A stretch of DNA of 20,781 bases from an uncultured Prevotellaceae bacterium (GCA_946413885.1 CAMKMK010000007.1:1-20781); one strand, 5' to 3'; counted from the stretch's first letter, positions 1 to 6,990 are shown. The notes: generated by a model not told the origin, from the letters alone. A program made the numbers and translations.

Positions 1-90
1 CGTGAGGGTCAACATCGCTTGCCCTCGGGGGTCAAACACGCTCGGCTTTTCCAGGTACTCCCGTTCGAGAAAAAAAATAATGTGTTTTAT

Positions 91-121
91 TTTGTTTTCC
101 GCTCACTTATTCGTACCTTTG
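91..121 (+). promoter_or_regulatory. Bacteroidetes-type promoter for the Fic gene
   Basis: A TTTG at 91-94 and TACCTTTG at 114-121 are separated by 19 bases. This matches the Bacteroidetes primary sigma consensus (TTTG, 19 bases, TAnnTTTG) exactly. It lies 57 bases upstream of the ATG at 178 and inside the longer open frame that begins at 19, so it argues for the downstream start. Confidence 0.8.
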
Positions 122-177
122 CAGCACGAAACTCCCATGATGGGAGGGGAAGAAACTGGTACTTAACTAAACAGGAT

Positions 178-1332
178 ATGTCACAAAAAGAAGGATATTT
201 GGATTTTGACGAGTATATCCACCAGGGGGAGCCTGATAAGCGAGAAAAGGCAGGTTATTGGCAGGCGGCCATCGGACTTCAGACTGTAGATGGCCTGAAG
301 GTCTCGAACTATCTGCAAGACACGGCTCGCAAGCACATCGAGGGTGAGATCAACATTGATGAGGCACGCGAACTCGTCAACCAATATTATATCACAAAGA
401 CAGCTCATGAGGCTAACGACGATGACAAGGAAGAGGCCGATCGCGTTTCATCGAACATCGTAAAGGTGTTGTCTAGTCCTACTTTCGACTTTAGCGCTGG
501 CGGTTACCAATCTGTGCATCGTCGTGTATTCGAGGGGGTGATGAAGCATGCAGGCGAGTTCCGTACCTATGATATCACAAAGAAGGAGTGGGTGCTGGAA
601 GGTGACACTGTGCTCTATCTGAACTGGGAAGATCTGCGTCGTGCCGTTGACTATGAACTGGAACAGGAACGTGCTTACAACTATAAAGGAAAGAATCGGG
701 ACGAAATGATAAGCCATTTATCGCGTTTCGTCTCAGGCTTGTGGCAGATACATGCTTTCGGCGAGGGCAACACCCGCACCACTGCAGTATTCACTATACA
801 ATATCTGCGTTCGTTGGGTTTTGCTGTTGACAATGACCAGTTTGCAAAGCACTCGTGGTATTTCCGTAATGCGCTGGTACGTGCAAACTACCACAATGTG
901 ACGAAAGGTGTTGACTATACGCTTGTCTATCTGGAACGGTTCTTCCGCAATCTGCTGTTTGGCGAACAATGGGATCTGCTCAACCGCTATCTGCATATCC
1001 ATCCTACAGAGGAGTGGAGCGTGCAGCCGAATCTGGCAGCACCCCACAAGCACCCCACAAGTACCCCACAAGTACAGGATAAGTTGAACCCAGACAATCC
1101 AAATACAGTAAGACTGATTCAGATTATTGGAGAAAAGGAACTGTCTGTAAAGGAAATGATGGAAGGCATAGGATTAAGAGACAGAAAAAATGTTTTGAAC
1201 CTTTATCTCAATCCTGCCATCTCTGACGGTTATGTCCGCCTGTTATATCCACAGTCGCCCCGCCATCCGCGTCAGAAATATCTGCTGACGGTGAAGGGCC
1301 TGACATTATATGAAGAATTAAACAAAAAATAG
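178..1332 (+). CDS. Fic family protein (putative AMP-transferase) with N-terminal inhibitory helix and C-terminal winged helix
   Basis: This 384-residue protein carries a Fic core, a fold that usually transfers AMP or another nucleotide moiety from a nucleotide to a target hydroxyl group. The Fic motif HAFGEGNTRT is at residues 192-201, with the catalytic His192 and phosphate-binding residues intact. The usual G after GN is T and the distal arginine is Ala203, a variant I believe is common in Bacteroidetes members. A VbhA-antitoxin-like helix, TARKHIEGEI (49-58), is probably the built-in inhibitory segment, with Glu55 as candidate inhibitory residue. The segment around 107-130 (VHRRVFEG, AGEFRTYDITKKE) is the standard pre-motif Fic region. 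After a Pro/Thr-rich linker, residues about 300-384 look like a winged-helix domain. The frame is open upstream to position 19, but the promoter at 91-121 places the start at ATG 178. Its target is unknown; a role in toxin-antitoxin function, defence or regulation is inference. Confidence 0.88.
   Translation: MSQKEGYLDFDEYIHQGEPDKREKAGYWQAAIGLQTVDGLKVSNYLQDTARKHIEGEINIDEARELVNQYYITKTAHEANDDDKEEADRVSSNIVKVLSSPTFDFSAGGYQSVHRRVFEGVMKHAGEFRTYDITKKEWVLEGDTVLYLNWEDLRRAVDYELEQERAYNYKGKNRDEMISHLSRFVSGLWQIHAFGEGNTRTTAVFTIQYLRSLGFAVDNDQFAKHSWYFRNALVRANYHNVTKGVDYTLVYLERFFRNLLFGEQWDLLNRYLHIHPTEEWSVQPNLAAPHKHPTSTPQVQDKLNPDNPNTVRLIQIIGEKELSVKEMMEGIGLRDRKNVLNLYLNPAISDGYVRLLYPQSPRHPRQKYLLTVKGLTLYEELNKK
1040..1072 (+). 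repeat. Three tandem copies of an 11-bp unit in the Fic linker
   Basis: The unit CACCCCACAAG occurs at 1040-1050 and 1051-1061, and as TACCCCACAAG at 1062-1072. Three copies make 33 bases and keep the frame, encoding the His/Pro/Thr-rich linker between the Fic core and the C-terminal winged helix. Because 11 is not a multiple of three, gain or loss of one copy would shift the frame. Confidence 0.9.
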
Positions 1333-1333
1333 G

Positions 1334-1498
1334 GATATTCTCTGTGGTCCACTGCTTGAACTGATTGCCACGAACACCTCTCACCCTATATCCCACAGCC
1401 ATCTGTTGCTGGTTAAGCCAGCTGGTGCTTCCATTTAGAGTTTTGATTTTGTCATTTCTTGTTTCTTGGTGGTTTCCAGCCTTCTGAAATGCCTCATT
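1334..1498 (-). pseudogene. RhuM-like virulence protein, short remnant
   Basis: On the minus strand a frame is open from just after a TGA (1501-1499) to the end of the Fic gene. It includes the stretch AVGYRVRGVRGNQFKQWTTE, which closely resembles the signature of the RhuM family (ISVGYRV...RGxQFRxWA). Only about 25 residues look like the family; the segment before them is not convincing. The frame then runs on into the 3' end of the Fic gene without family resemblance. RhuM proteins are normally about 300 residues or more, so this is a decayed fragment, not a gene. RhuM and Fic genes often occur near each other in mobile or accessory regions. Confidence 0.5.
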
Positions 1499-1691
1499 TC
1501 AACTCTCTAAAACATAAAACTTAGTGATTCTTTGCGCTAACATATTTATAGTCAGAAGGTAAACGAAAGAGATTCTTTTGAGAGGCGAAAATGGGCAAAA
1601 AAATATTTTGCACAATTTTCAACGTTTAAATTCAATTTTTCTGCTTTTTATAAATATGAAGAGGTGTGACAGCGAAAATTTATTCTTTAAT
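1499..1691. other. AT-rich spacer with no recognisable gene
   Basis: The 426-base gap between the Fic gene and the next gene contains the RhuM remnant on its left and a promoter on its right. This middle part is strongly AT-rich with A and T runs. I see no open frame of interest, tRNA or clear hairpin terminator in it. Confidence 0.6.
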
Positions 1692-1721
1692 TTTGTGTAT
1701 CAAAAAAAAGTTGTATATTTG
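1692..1721 (+). promoter_or_regulatory. Bacteroidetes-type promoter for the 169-residue gene and probably the RT module
   Basis: TTTG at 1692-1695 and TATATTTG at 1714-1721, 18 bases apart, match the Bacteroidetes consensus closely. The gene start is 37 bases downstream of the -7 element. No equally good promoter lies immediately before the structured RNA at 2278; the nearest is CATTTTTG at 2271-2278 with no matching upstream element. The RNA and reverse transcriptase are therefore probably read from this promoter. Confidence 0.75.
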
Positions 1722-1758
1722 CAATCCATTCATGTAAGAACTAATTAAAAAGAAGACT

Positions 1759-2268
1759 ATGGATTTCGTAAAAGTTTTATTGAAGATTGCTGATATCGCC
1801 AAGGCGTATATCGATAATTCTAAAAAGGATGGGCTGTCCACTCAACAGCCTCGACCCGCTCAGCGCCCTGCTGCTCCAACTGTGGAAAGAGAAAAGACGG
1901 AGACTGAATGGGAGGCTTATTTCAAGGAAATCCTGTTGAGCGAATTCCCATCGTACACCATCCGCGAAAAAGTGACGGTACCCAGTCTGGTTGGGTTCGT
2001 TGACGACGAATTCAAACTCTACAAGACTCGTCCCAAACAGGTCTATAAAGCTGAATGGGGTCAGCCCTACACGTTCGTGCTGGAGAATGACAGCAAGGCG
2101 AAAGCGGTGGTGATGCTTGGCAGCGGCCACAGCCACGACAGCAACGTGAAGTACCTGATAGCAAGGATGTTTGCGAAAAAATTGGACATTCCCTACATCA
2201 ACTTCTACACGCAGATGCCCAACGAGAAGGGCTATGTCATAGGGCGCATTCGCAAGTTCCTGGGCTAA
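1759..2268 (+). CDS. Hypothetical protein, possible degenerate PD-(D/E)XK-like fold
   Basis: I do not recognise a named family. The 169-residue product has a short N-terminal helix, a Gln/Pro/Ala-rich linker (about residues 28-45), and a compact domain from about 49 to 169. That domain appears to run helix, strand pair (VLEND... then AVVMLG), a helix around KYLIARMFAKKLD, then the strand IPYINFYT and a terminal helix. This order is reminiscent of small restriction-endonuclease-like folds such as DUF559 or DUF2726. The usual D...ExK catalytic residues are not evident, so activity is doubtful. There is no signal peptide or membrane segment. It has its own good promoter and ends 9 bases before the structured RNA that precedes the reverse transcriptase. 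Co-transcription with that module is likely; functional partnership is only inference. Similar small proteins may be widespread and unlinked in Prevotella. Confidence 0.75.
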   Translation: MDFVKVLLKIADIAKAYIDNSKKDGLSTQQPRPAQRPAAPTVEREKTETEWEAYFKEILLSEFPSYTIREKVTVPSLVGFVDDEFKLYKTRPKQVYKAEWGQPYTFVLENDSKAKAVVMLGSGHSHDSNVKYLIARMFAKKLDIPYINFYTQMPNEKGYVIGRIRKFLG

Positions 2269-2277
2269 GACATTTTT

Positions 2278-2411
2278 GAAAAAGGGGATGCAGCTTGGCT
2301 GCGCCTGCAAAGGAGGCAGCCTTACCCACATTTCCATGTTTTGCAGGCAACAGGGCAAGGTATCCTCTCGTGATCAGCAATTTTGCTGATTCAAAATCAT
2401 TCCCCTTTTTC
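2278..2411 (+). ncRNA. Candidate structured RNA preceding the reverse transcriptase
   Basis: Helices are visible by eye. P1: GAAAAAGGGGA (2278-2288) pairs perfectly with TCCCCTTTTTC (2401-2411), closing the element; two more pairs follow a bulge. P2: GCAGC-TTG-GCTGC (2290-2302). P3: GCCTGCAAA (2303-2311) pairs with TTTGCAGGC (2340-2348), nine perfect pairs. Inside P3 is ACAT-TTCC-ATGT (2328-2339). P4: ATCAGCAA (2373-2380) faces TTGCTGAT (2383-2390). About 24 bases (2349-2372) stay unpaired between P3 and P4. An alternative helix GGCTGC (2297-2302) with GCAGCC (2316-2321) would compete with P2 and P3. Nearly all of the gap between two genes is occupied by these helices. By analogy with retrons and some defence-associated RTs, this could be the RT's template or cofactor RNA; that role is inference. 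It could instead be a leader attenuator. Confidence 0.62.
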
Positions 2412-2419
2412 TTTTTTTT
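2406..2419 (+). promoter_or_regulatory. T-rich tract after the RNA closing helix
   Basis: Five T, one C and eight T follow directly on the G/C block of the closing helix. Together with P1 this resembles a terminator tail, which could define the 3' end of the RNA or make read-through into the reverse transcriptase partial. The reverse transcriptase ATG is 15 bases further on. Confidence 0.4.
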
Positions 2420-2433
2420 GCCAGAATTCGAGG

Positions 2434-3648
2434 ATGGAATCTCAAAGCATCTTAACCCAACTGACGCGACAGGAGACGTGGGAGGAGTTTCTTGCTTACC
2501 GACTGCTGAAAGGCCGTTTTACTTGGCATGAGTTTGACGAAGCCGACAGTTTTGTGGAACAGGAAACGTATCTTCATCTGGCACAAAAGATTGCCCAGGG
2601 AGAAGGCTTGGGTATTCCTAAGAAGAAGATTGTCAACAAGATGGGTACGGGCAAGAAACGCGTGGTTTACAGCTTTGCGCCCAACGAGATGATGATACTC
2701 AAGCTCATAGCCTTCAAGCTCTATGACTACGATGCGTATTTTGCCCCCAACTGCTATGCGTTCCGTCGAGGCATGAAGGCCAACGATGCCATCTTTCACA
2801 TCAATCGCGCCATTGGAGGACGGAGGATGTGGGCATACAAACTGGACATCCACGATTATTTCAACTCCATTTCGATAGATATCCTGCTTCCGATGTTGGC
2901 AGGAATGTTGGCTGACGACTTGCCCCTTTACCGTTTCTTCGAGAGGATGCTGACCGACAGCAGAGTCGTGTCAGACGGCGAAACCATACGTGAAAGTCAT
3001 GGCGTGATGGCAGGTACACCCACGGCGCCTTTCCTGGCCGATGTCTATCTCAGCGAGGTGGACAGGCACTTTTGTGAGGCTCGTGTCATTTATGCCCGCT
3101 ATTCTGACGATATTATCCTCTTTGCTCCTGACCTTGAGACGCTTGAGCAACATAAATGCCAGATGGCGGCATTCCTCAAGAAATACAGGCTTGAAGTGAA
3201 TCCTGACAAGGAAAGAATTTATTCGCCAGACGAAGCCTACGAATTCCTGGGGTTCAAGTGCCACGCCCGCGATATAGATATCTCGGAAGCGACCCGAAAG
3301 AAGATGAAAGGCAAAATCAGGCGTGCGGCTAAGTCGCTGTTGCGCTGGAGTGGCAAGAACCACATCGAATCCGAAAAAGCGATGAAGGGACTCGTCAACC
3401 ATTTCAACCGCATTTTCTTTGAGAATGGCGATACGGAGGCTCTCACTTGGTCGAGGTGGTTCTTCCCCGTCATAAACAAAACCGATGGACTGAAGGAGAT
3501 CGACCATTACCTTCAACAGAACATCCGCTTCCTCCGTACAGGAAAGCACAACAAGACCAACTACAGAACGGATTATGCCCAACTTAAACAGTTGGGATAC
3601 AGGAGTTTAGTAAACGAGTACCATAAATACAAAATGAACCATAAATAA
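2434..3648 (+). CDS. Free-standing reverse transcriptase (RNA-directed DNA polymerase), uncharacterised group
   Basis: The 404-residue protein has the RT core. Motif A is KLDIHDYFNSI with catalytic Asp138. The motif B region is GTPTAPFLADVYL from residue 194. Motif C is YSDD at 223-226 with Asp225 and Asp226. The palm-to-thumb segment EFLGFKC is at 270-276. About 110 residues after the thumb are basic and helical, and contain no maturase, HNH, Cas1 or protease signature. I do not see the NAxxH and VTG marks of retron RTs, nor the usual motif B of diversity-generating RTs. The likely class is one of the unassigned or defence-associated RT groups, but I cannot name it. The frame is open upstream to 2383, but that part overlaps the structured RNA and begins with TTG, so ATG 2434 is chosen. 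The gene follows the structured RNA by 22 bases and precedes a GH43 gene by 4 bases. Confidence 0.9.
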   Translation: MESQSILTQLTRQETWEEFLAYRLLKGRFTWHEFDEADSFVEQETYLHLAQKIAQGEGLGIPKKKIVNKMGTGKKRVVYSFAPNEMMILKLIAFKLYDYDAYFAPNCYAFRRGMKANDAIFHINRAIGGRRMWAYKLDIHDYFNSISIDILLPMLAGMLADDLPLYRFFERMLTDSRVVSDGETIRESHGVMAGTPTAPFLADVYLSEVDRHFCEARVIYARYSDDIILFAPDLETLEQHKCQMAAFLKKYRLEVNPDKERIYSPDEAYEFLGFKCHARDIDISEATRKKMKGKIRRAAKSLLRWSGKNHIESEKAMKGLVNHFNRIFFENGDTEALTWSRWFFPVINKTDGLKEIDHYLQQNIRFLRTGKHNKTNYRTDYAQLKQLGYRSLVNEYHKYKMNHK

Positions 3649-3652
3649 AACG

Positions 3653-4990
3653 ATGTATATGATGAAAACAGTTGCCACAAAGCTTTCAGCCTCCCTGCTG
3701 ATATGGATTGCCACAAGTGCCCTTTATGCCCAGAATCCCATCTCTCCGATGGGTGTCTATATAGCAGACCCTACGGCACGCGTGGACAAGGATGGACGCA
3801 TGTATGTCTATGGCTCCTTGGACAAGGTGCCTACGACTTATTGCAGTACCGACTATCATGTGCTCTCGAGCGCGAACCTGAAGGATTGGACGCTATTCCT
3901 GAACCGTTTCTCGTCGAAGGGCGAGAATGATGAGGTCAGCTACAGCGACGGGCCTCTCTATGCGCCTGACATGATGTACAGAAACGGCACGTATTACCTT
4001 TACTACGACACATCCGATGGTAGTGAGGGAGTGGCCACGAGTGAGTCTCCTGCGGGTCCTTTCCGCAACGGAACGAAGATAGAGGGCATCTCAGGCATCG
4101 ATCCGAATGTGTTTGTGGATGATGATGGACAGGCTTATTACTTCTGGGGACAGTTTTCTGCCAAAGGAGCCAAGATGAATGCTGACATGAAAACTCTTGA
4201 CAAAAGCAGCATCAAGGACGGTATTCTGACGGAGCAGGAACATGGATTCCACGAAGGAGGATTTGTCTTCAAGCGCAACGGGTGGTACTACTATGTCTAT
4301 ACTGATGTGTCGCGCAGGGATGAGGCTTGCTGCATTGGATACAGCATGAGCCGCCATCCGATGGGACCCTATGAGTACAAGGGCATCATCATCGACAATA
4401 CGGGATGCGATCCTGGCAACTGGAACAATCATGGGTCCGTCGTGAAGTTTGGCAATCGTTGGTATGTGCTTTATCATCGTGCGACCCACAACAGCAACAC
4501 GATGCGGAAGGCTTGCATCGAACCCATCCAATTTCGTGCCGACGGTACGATTCCTGAGGTTGAGATGACTACCCAAGGGGCGTCGAACCCGCTCTCTGCC
4601 TACGATCAACTACTGGATGCTGCGCGAGCATGTCTGTTGCATGGCAACGTTCGCATCGAGTGGGTGGAGGATATCCGTCGAGAGGTTCTCAGCAAATGCC
4701 ACGCTGGCGATCGTGTCGTCTATAAGTATCTGGATTTTGGAAAGGGAGCCAAGAGGATGACTCTTCGCGTCCGGTCAGAAGGTGGGGGCCGCATCCGTGC
4801 CGTCCTGGATCATCATTTCCATGCCACGTTTGGAGCGGTGGATGTCCCTGCTGGTCAGGATTGGGTGGAACTATCCTGCGAACTGAAGGAAACGGTCAAA
4901 GGCGTGCATGCTCTTTGGCTGTGTTTTGATGGGAAGACGGAAGCGGGCGATCTCTTTCAGGTCGATTGGATAGAATTCGAGAATCAGTAA
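3653..4990 (+). CDS. Secreted glycoside hydrolase family 43 protein with C-terminal carbohydrate-binding-like domain
   Basis: The 445-residue product begins with a signal peptide (about residues 4-26, ending LYAQ). It then has a GH43 five-bladed propeller, the family of beta-xylosidases and alpha-L-arabinofuranosidases. The three expected acidic residues are visible: Asp39 in IADPTA (base), Asp150 in GIDPNVF (pKa modulator) and Glu201 in FHEGGF (acid). The last ~120 residues (from about 325), including the terminal DLFQVDWIEFE, resemble a CBM6 beta-sandwich. The likely substrate is arabinoxylan or a related plant polysaccharide; the exact linkage cannot be read from sequence. ATGs at 3653, 3659 and 3662 are all possible; the third gives the most usual signal peptide. 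It starts only 4 bases after the reverse transcriptase, and I see no promoter of its own, so it may be co-transcribed with it. It converges on the metal ATPase, 34 bases away, with no terminator seen between. Confidence 0.9.
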   Translation: MYMMKTVATKLSASLLIWIATSALYAQNPISPMGVYIADPTARVDKDGRMYVYGSLDKVPTTYCSTDYHVLSSANLKDWTLFLNRFSSKGENDEVSYSDGPLYAPDMMYRNGTYYLYYDTSDGSEGVATSESPAGPFRNGTKIEGISGIDPNVFVDDDGQAYYFWGQFSAKGAKMNADMKTLDKSSIKDGILTEQEHGFHEGGFVFKRNGWYYYVYTDVSRRDEACCIGYSMSRHPMGPYEYKGIIIDNTGCDPGNWNNHGSVVKFGNRWYVLYHRATHNSNTMRKACIEPIQFRADGTIPEVEMTTQGASNPLSAYDQLLDAARACLLHGNVRIEWVEDIRREVLSKCHAGDRVVYKYLDFGKGAKRMTLRVRSEGGGRIRAVLDHHFHATFGAVDVPAGQDWVELSCELKETVKGVHALWLCFDGKTEAGDLFQVDWIEFENQ

Positions 4991-5024
4991 CGCTTCGGCG
5001 ACTGAAGAAGTAATCGAAAAATCT

Positions 5025-6953
5025 TTACTGATTGCGTAGAGACCGCATGGCGTTGAGTACCGCCAGCACGGTAACACCCACGTCTGCAAATACAGCCATT
5101 CCCATCGTGGCAAGACCCAAGGTGGCAAGCAACAGGACTGCGATTTTCACTCCAATGGCAAAGCAGATATTCTGGCATGCGATACGAATCGTGCGGCGTG
5201 CGATACGTATGGCGGTAGCAATCTTGAGGGGATTGTCGTTCATCAGGACCACGTCTGCCGCCTCGATGGCAGCATCTGATCCCAAGCCTCCCATTGCGAT
5301 ACCCACATCGGCACGAGCCAAGGCAGGCGCATCGTTGATACCATCTCCCACGAAGGCCAGACAGGTGTCTTGGGGCTTGTCTTGCAGAAGTTGGTTCACG
5401 TGGTTGACCTTCTCGTCAGGCAGCAGTTCCGCATAAACCTCGTCAAGATGGAGTCTCTGGGCCACATCTTGCCCCACTTCCTGACGGTCCCCTGTAAGCA
5501 TGACGGTTTTCCTGACACCCAGTCTCTTCAGTTCTGCAACCGCTTCTGCGCTATCCTCCTTAATCTTGTCGTTGATGATGATATGACCTGCATACACGCC
5601 ATCGATGGAGATGTGGATGACGGTACCCACGTCGTGAGGGCAATGATGCCATTCAGCTCCTGCGGTATCCATCATCTTGGTGTTTCCAACGCAAACAACC
5701 TTGCCGTTCACTTTGGCTCGGATACCTTGTCCTGCAATTTCCTCCACATCCGTCGTTATGCAGCCATCGGTGGCTTCGTCAGGGAATGCATCCCTCAACG
5801 CCGCGCCAATGGGATGGGTGGTGAAATGCTCCACATGGGCAGCCAGATGAAGCAGATGATGCTCGTTCTCGATGCTGGGGTGTACGGCTTCTACCGCAAA
5901 CTGGCCGTGGGTAAGCGTTCCTGTCTTATCGAAGACTATGGTGCCCACGCGATCTAAAGTCTCCATGAAGTTGCTTCCCTTTATCAGAATACCGTTGCGC
6001 GATGCGCCACCTATTCCACCAAAGAAGGTGAGAGGAACAGAAATGACGAGAGCGCAGGGGCACGATACGATGAGGAACATCAAGGCTCGATACAGCCATG
6101 TGGGGAAGTTCTGCAGGAAGGTTCCACTCAGGAAAAGTGGAGGAAGAATGGCCAACACGATGGCGACAGATACCACGATGGGTGTGTAGATACGTGCAAA
6201 CTTGGTGATGAAGTTCTCGCTCCTGGACTTGTGCTCATCGGCACTCTCCACCAGTTGGATAATCTTGGAAACGGTACTCTCGCCAAAACTCTTTGTGGTA
6301 CGAACACGGATTACCCCAGTCAGATTGATGCAGCCAGAGATGACCTCGTCGCCACACGTCAGGTCGCGTGGCATGCTTTCACCTGTCAAGGCAAGGGTGT
6401 TGAGCGACGTGGCTCCTTCCGTAAGGATACCATCCAAGGGAACCTTCTCGCCAGGTTTGACGATGATGGTTTCACCCACCTGAACTTCTTTTGGATCGAC
6501 TTCCCACACTTTGTCATCACGTTCCACGAAAGCCACATCAGGGCGGATATTCATCAGATGGGCGATGCTTTCACGGCTTTTCCCCTCGGCATATCCCTCG
6601 AAAAGTTCGCCAACCTGAAAGAAAAGCATCACAAAGACGGCTTCAGGAAATTGAGTTTCTGCTCCTGGAAGGAAACCGATGCAGAGCGCTCCAATGGTGG
6701 CGATTGACATGAGGAAATTCTCGTTGAAAAGGTTGCCCTCGAAGGCTTCCTCAGCCGCTTCTTTCAGAACGTTGAATCCTATCAACAGATAGGGAACGAG
6801 ATAGATAAGCAGCAGTTGCCAGGTAGGGAGGTTGAAGCTTTTTTCAATCAGAACGGCGATGACCAAGAGAATGGATGCTCCAGCAATGAGCAGAATCTTT
6901 CCCTTCATGCCCTCGTCGTGATGATGCTCGTGATGATGATGTTCGTGTGCCAT
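5025..6953 (-). CDS. zntA: Zinc/cadmium (heavy-metal) P1B-type ATPase
   Basis: This 642-residue inner-membrane pump probably exports Zn2+, Cd2+ or related divalent metals using ATP. It has the actuator motif TGES (190-193), the transport-site motif CPC (298-300) followed by ALVISVPL as in the P1B-2 subgroup, phosphorylation motif DKTGTLT with Asp342, an HP motif in the nucleotide-binding domain, and the hinge GDGINDAP. The last membrane helix carries FADVGVTVL, where the Asp is typical of the zinc/cadmium subgroup. The N-terminus lacks a GMxCxxC domain and instead has a short His-rich stretch (residues 3-12), probably an accessory metal-binding tail. A longer open frame extends to 7040, but the good -7 element at 6991-6998 and the His-rich start support ATG 6953. 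The gene stands alone, convergent with GH43. Confidence 0.93.
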   Translation of the reverse strand: MAHEHHHHEHHHDEGMKGKILLIAGASILLVIAVLIEKSFNLPTWQLLLIYLVPYLLIGFNVLKEAAEEAFEGNLFNENFLMSIATIGALCIGFLPGAETQFPEAVFVMLFFQVGELFEGYAEGKSRESIAHLMNIRPDVAFVERDDKVWEVDPKEVQVGETIIVKPGEKVPLDGILTEGATSLNTLALTGESMPRDLTCGDEVISGCINLTGVIRVRTTKSFGESTVSKIIQLVESADEHKSRSENFITKFARIYTPIVVSVAIVLAILPPLFLSGTFLQNFPTWLYRALMFLIVSCPCALVISVPLTFFGGIGGASRNGILIKGSNFMETLDRVGTIVFDKTGTLTHGQFAVEAVHPSIENEHHLLHLAAHVEHFTTHPIGAALRDAFPDEATDGCITTDVEEIAGQGIRAKVNGKVVCVGNTKMMDTAGAEWHHCPHDVGTVIHISIDGVYAGHIIINDKIKEDSAEAVAELKRLGVRKTVMLTGDRQEVGQDVAQRLHLDEVYAELLPDEKVNHVNQLLQDKPQDTCLAFVGDGINDAPALARADVGIAMGGLGSDAAIEAADVVLMNDNPLKIATAIRIARRTIRIACQNICFAIGVKIAVLLLATLGLATMGMAVFADVGVTVLAVLNAMRSLRNQ

Positions 6954-6990
6954 AATGTATGAGTTTCTTTCTTTTTTCTTATTGACGGCA

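Noticed and set aside
1..105. Minus-strand frame open to the left edge, reading EYLEKPSVFDPRGQ
   Set aside because: It has no start codon in view, no recognised family and only about 30 residues in the window, so it cannot be supported as a gene.
1777..2358. Long minus-strand frame opposite the 169-residue gene
   Set aside because: It is the mirror of a gene with a good promoter, and its product has no recognisable features.
2295..2531. Small plus-strand frame over the structured RNA (78 residues)
   Set aside because: It overlaps both the helices and the RT start, has a low-complexity Phe run and no family resemblance.
2278..3648. Diversity-generating retroelement
   Set aside because: The RT motif B differs from the typical form, and I saw no adenine-variable repeat pair or C-type-lectin-like target gene nearby. 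A search for near-identical ~100-base repeats differing at A positions would settle it.
2278..3648. Classical retron
   Set aside because: The layout fits, but the RT lacks the NAxxH and VTG sequence marks, and no conserved priming guanosine can be identified with confidence.
2434..3648. Group II intron maturase
   Set aside because: There is no maturase or endonuclease domain after the thumb, and no intron domain V hairpin was noticed downstream before the GH43 gene starts 4 bases later.
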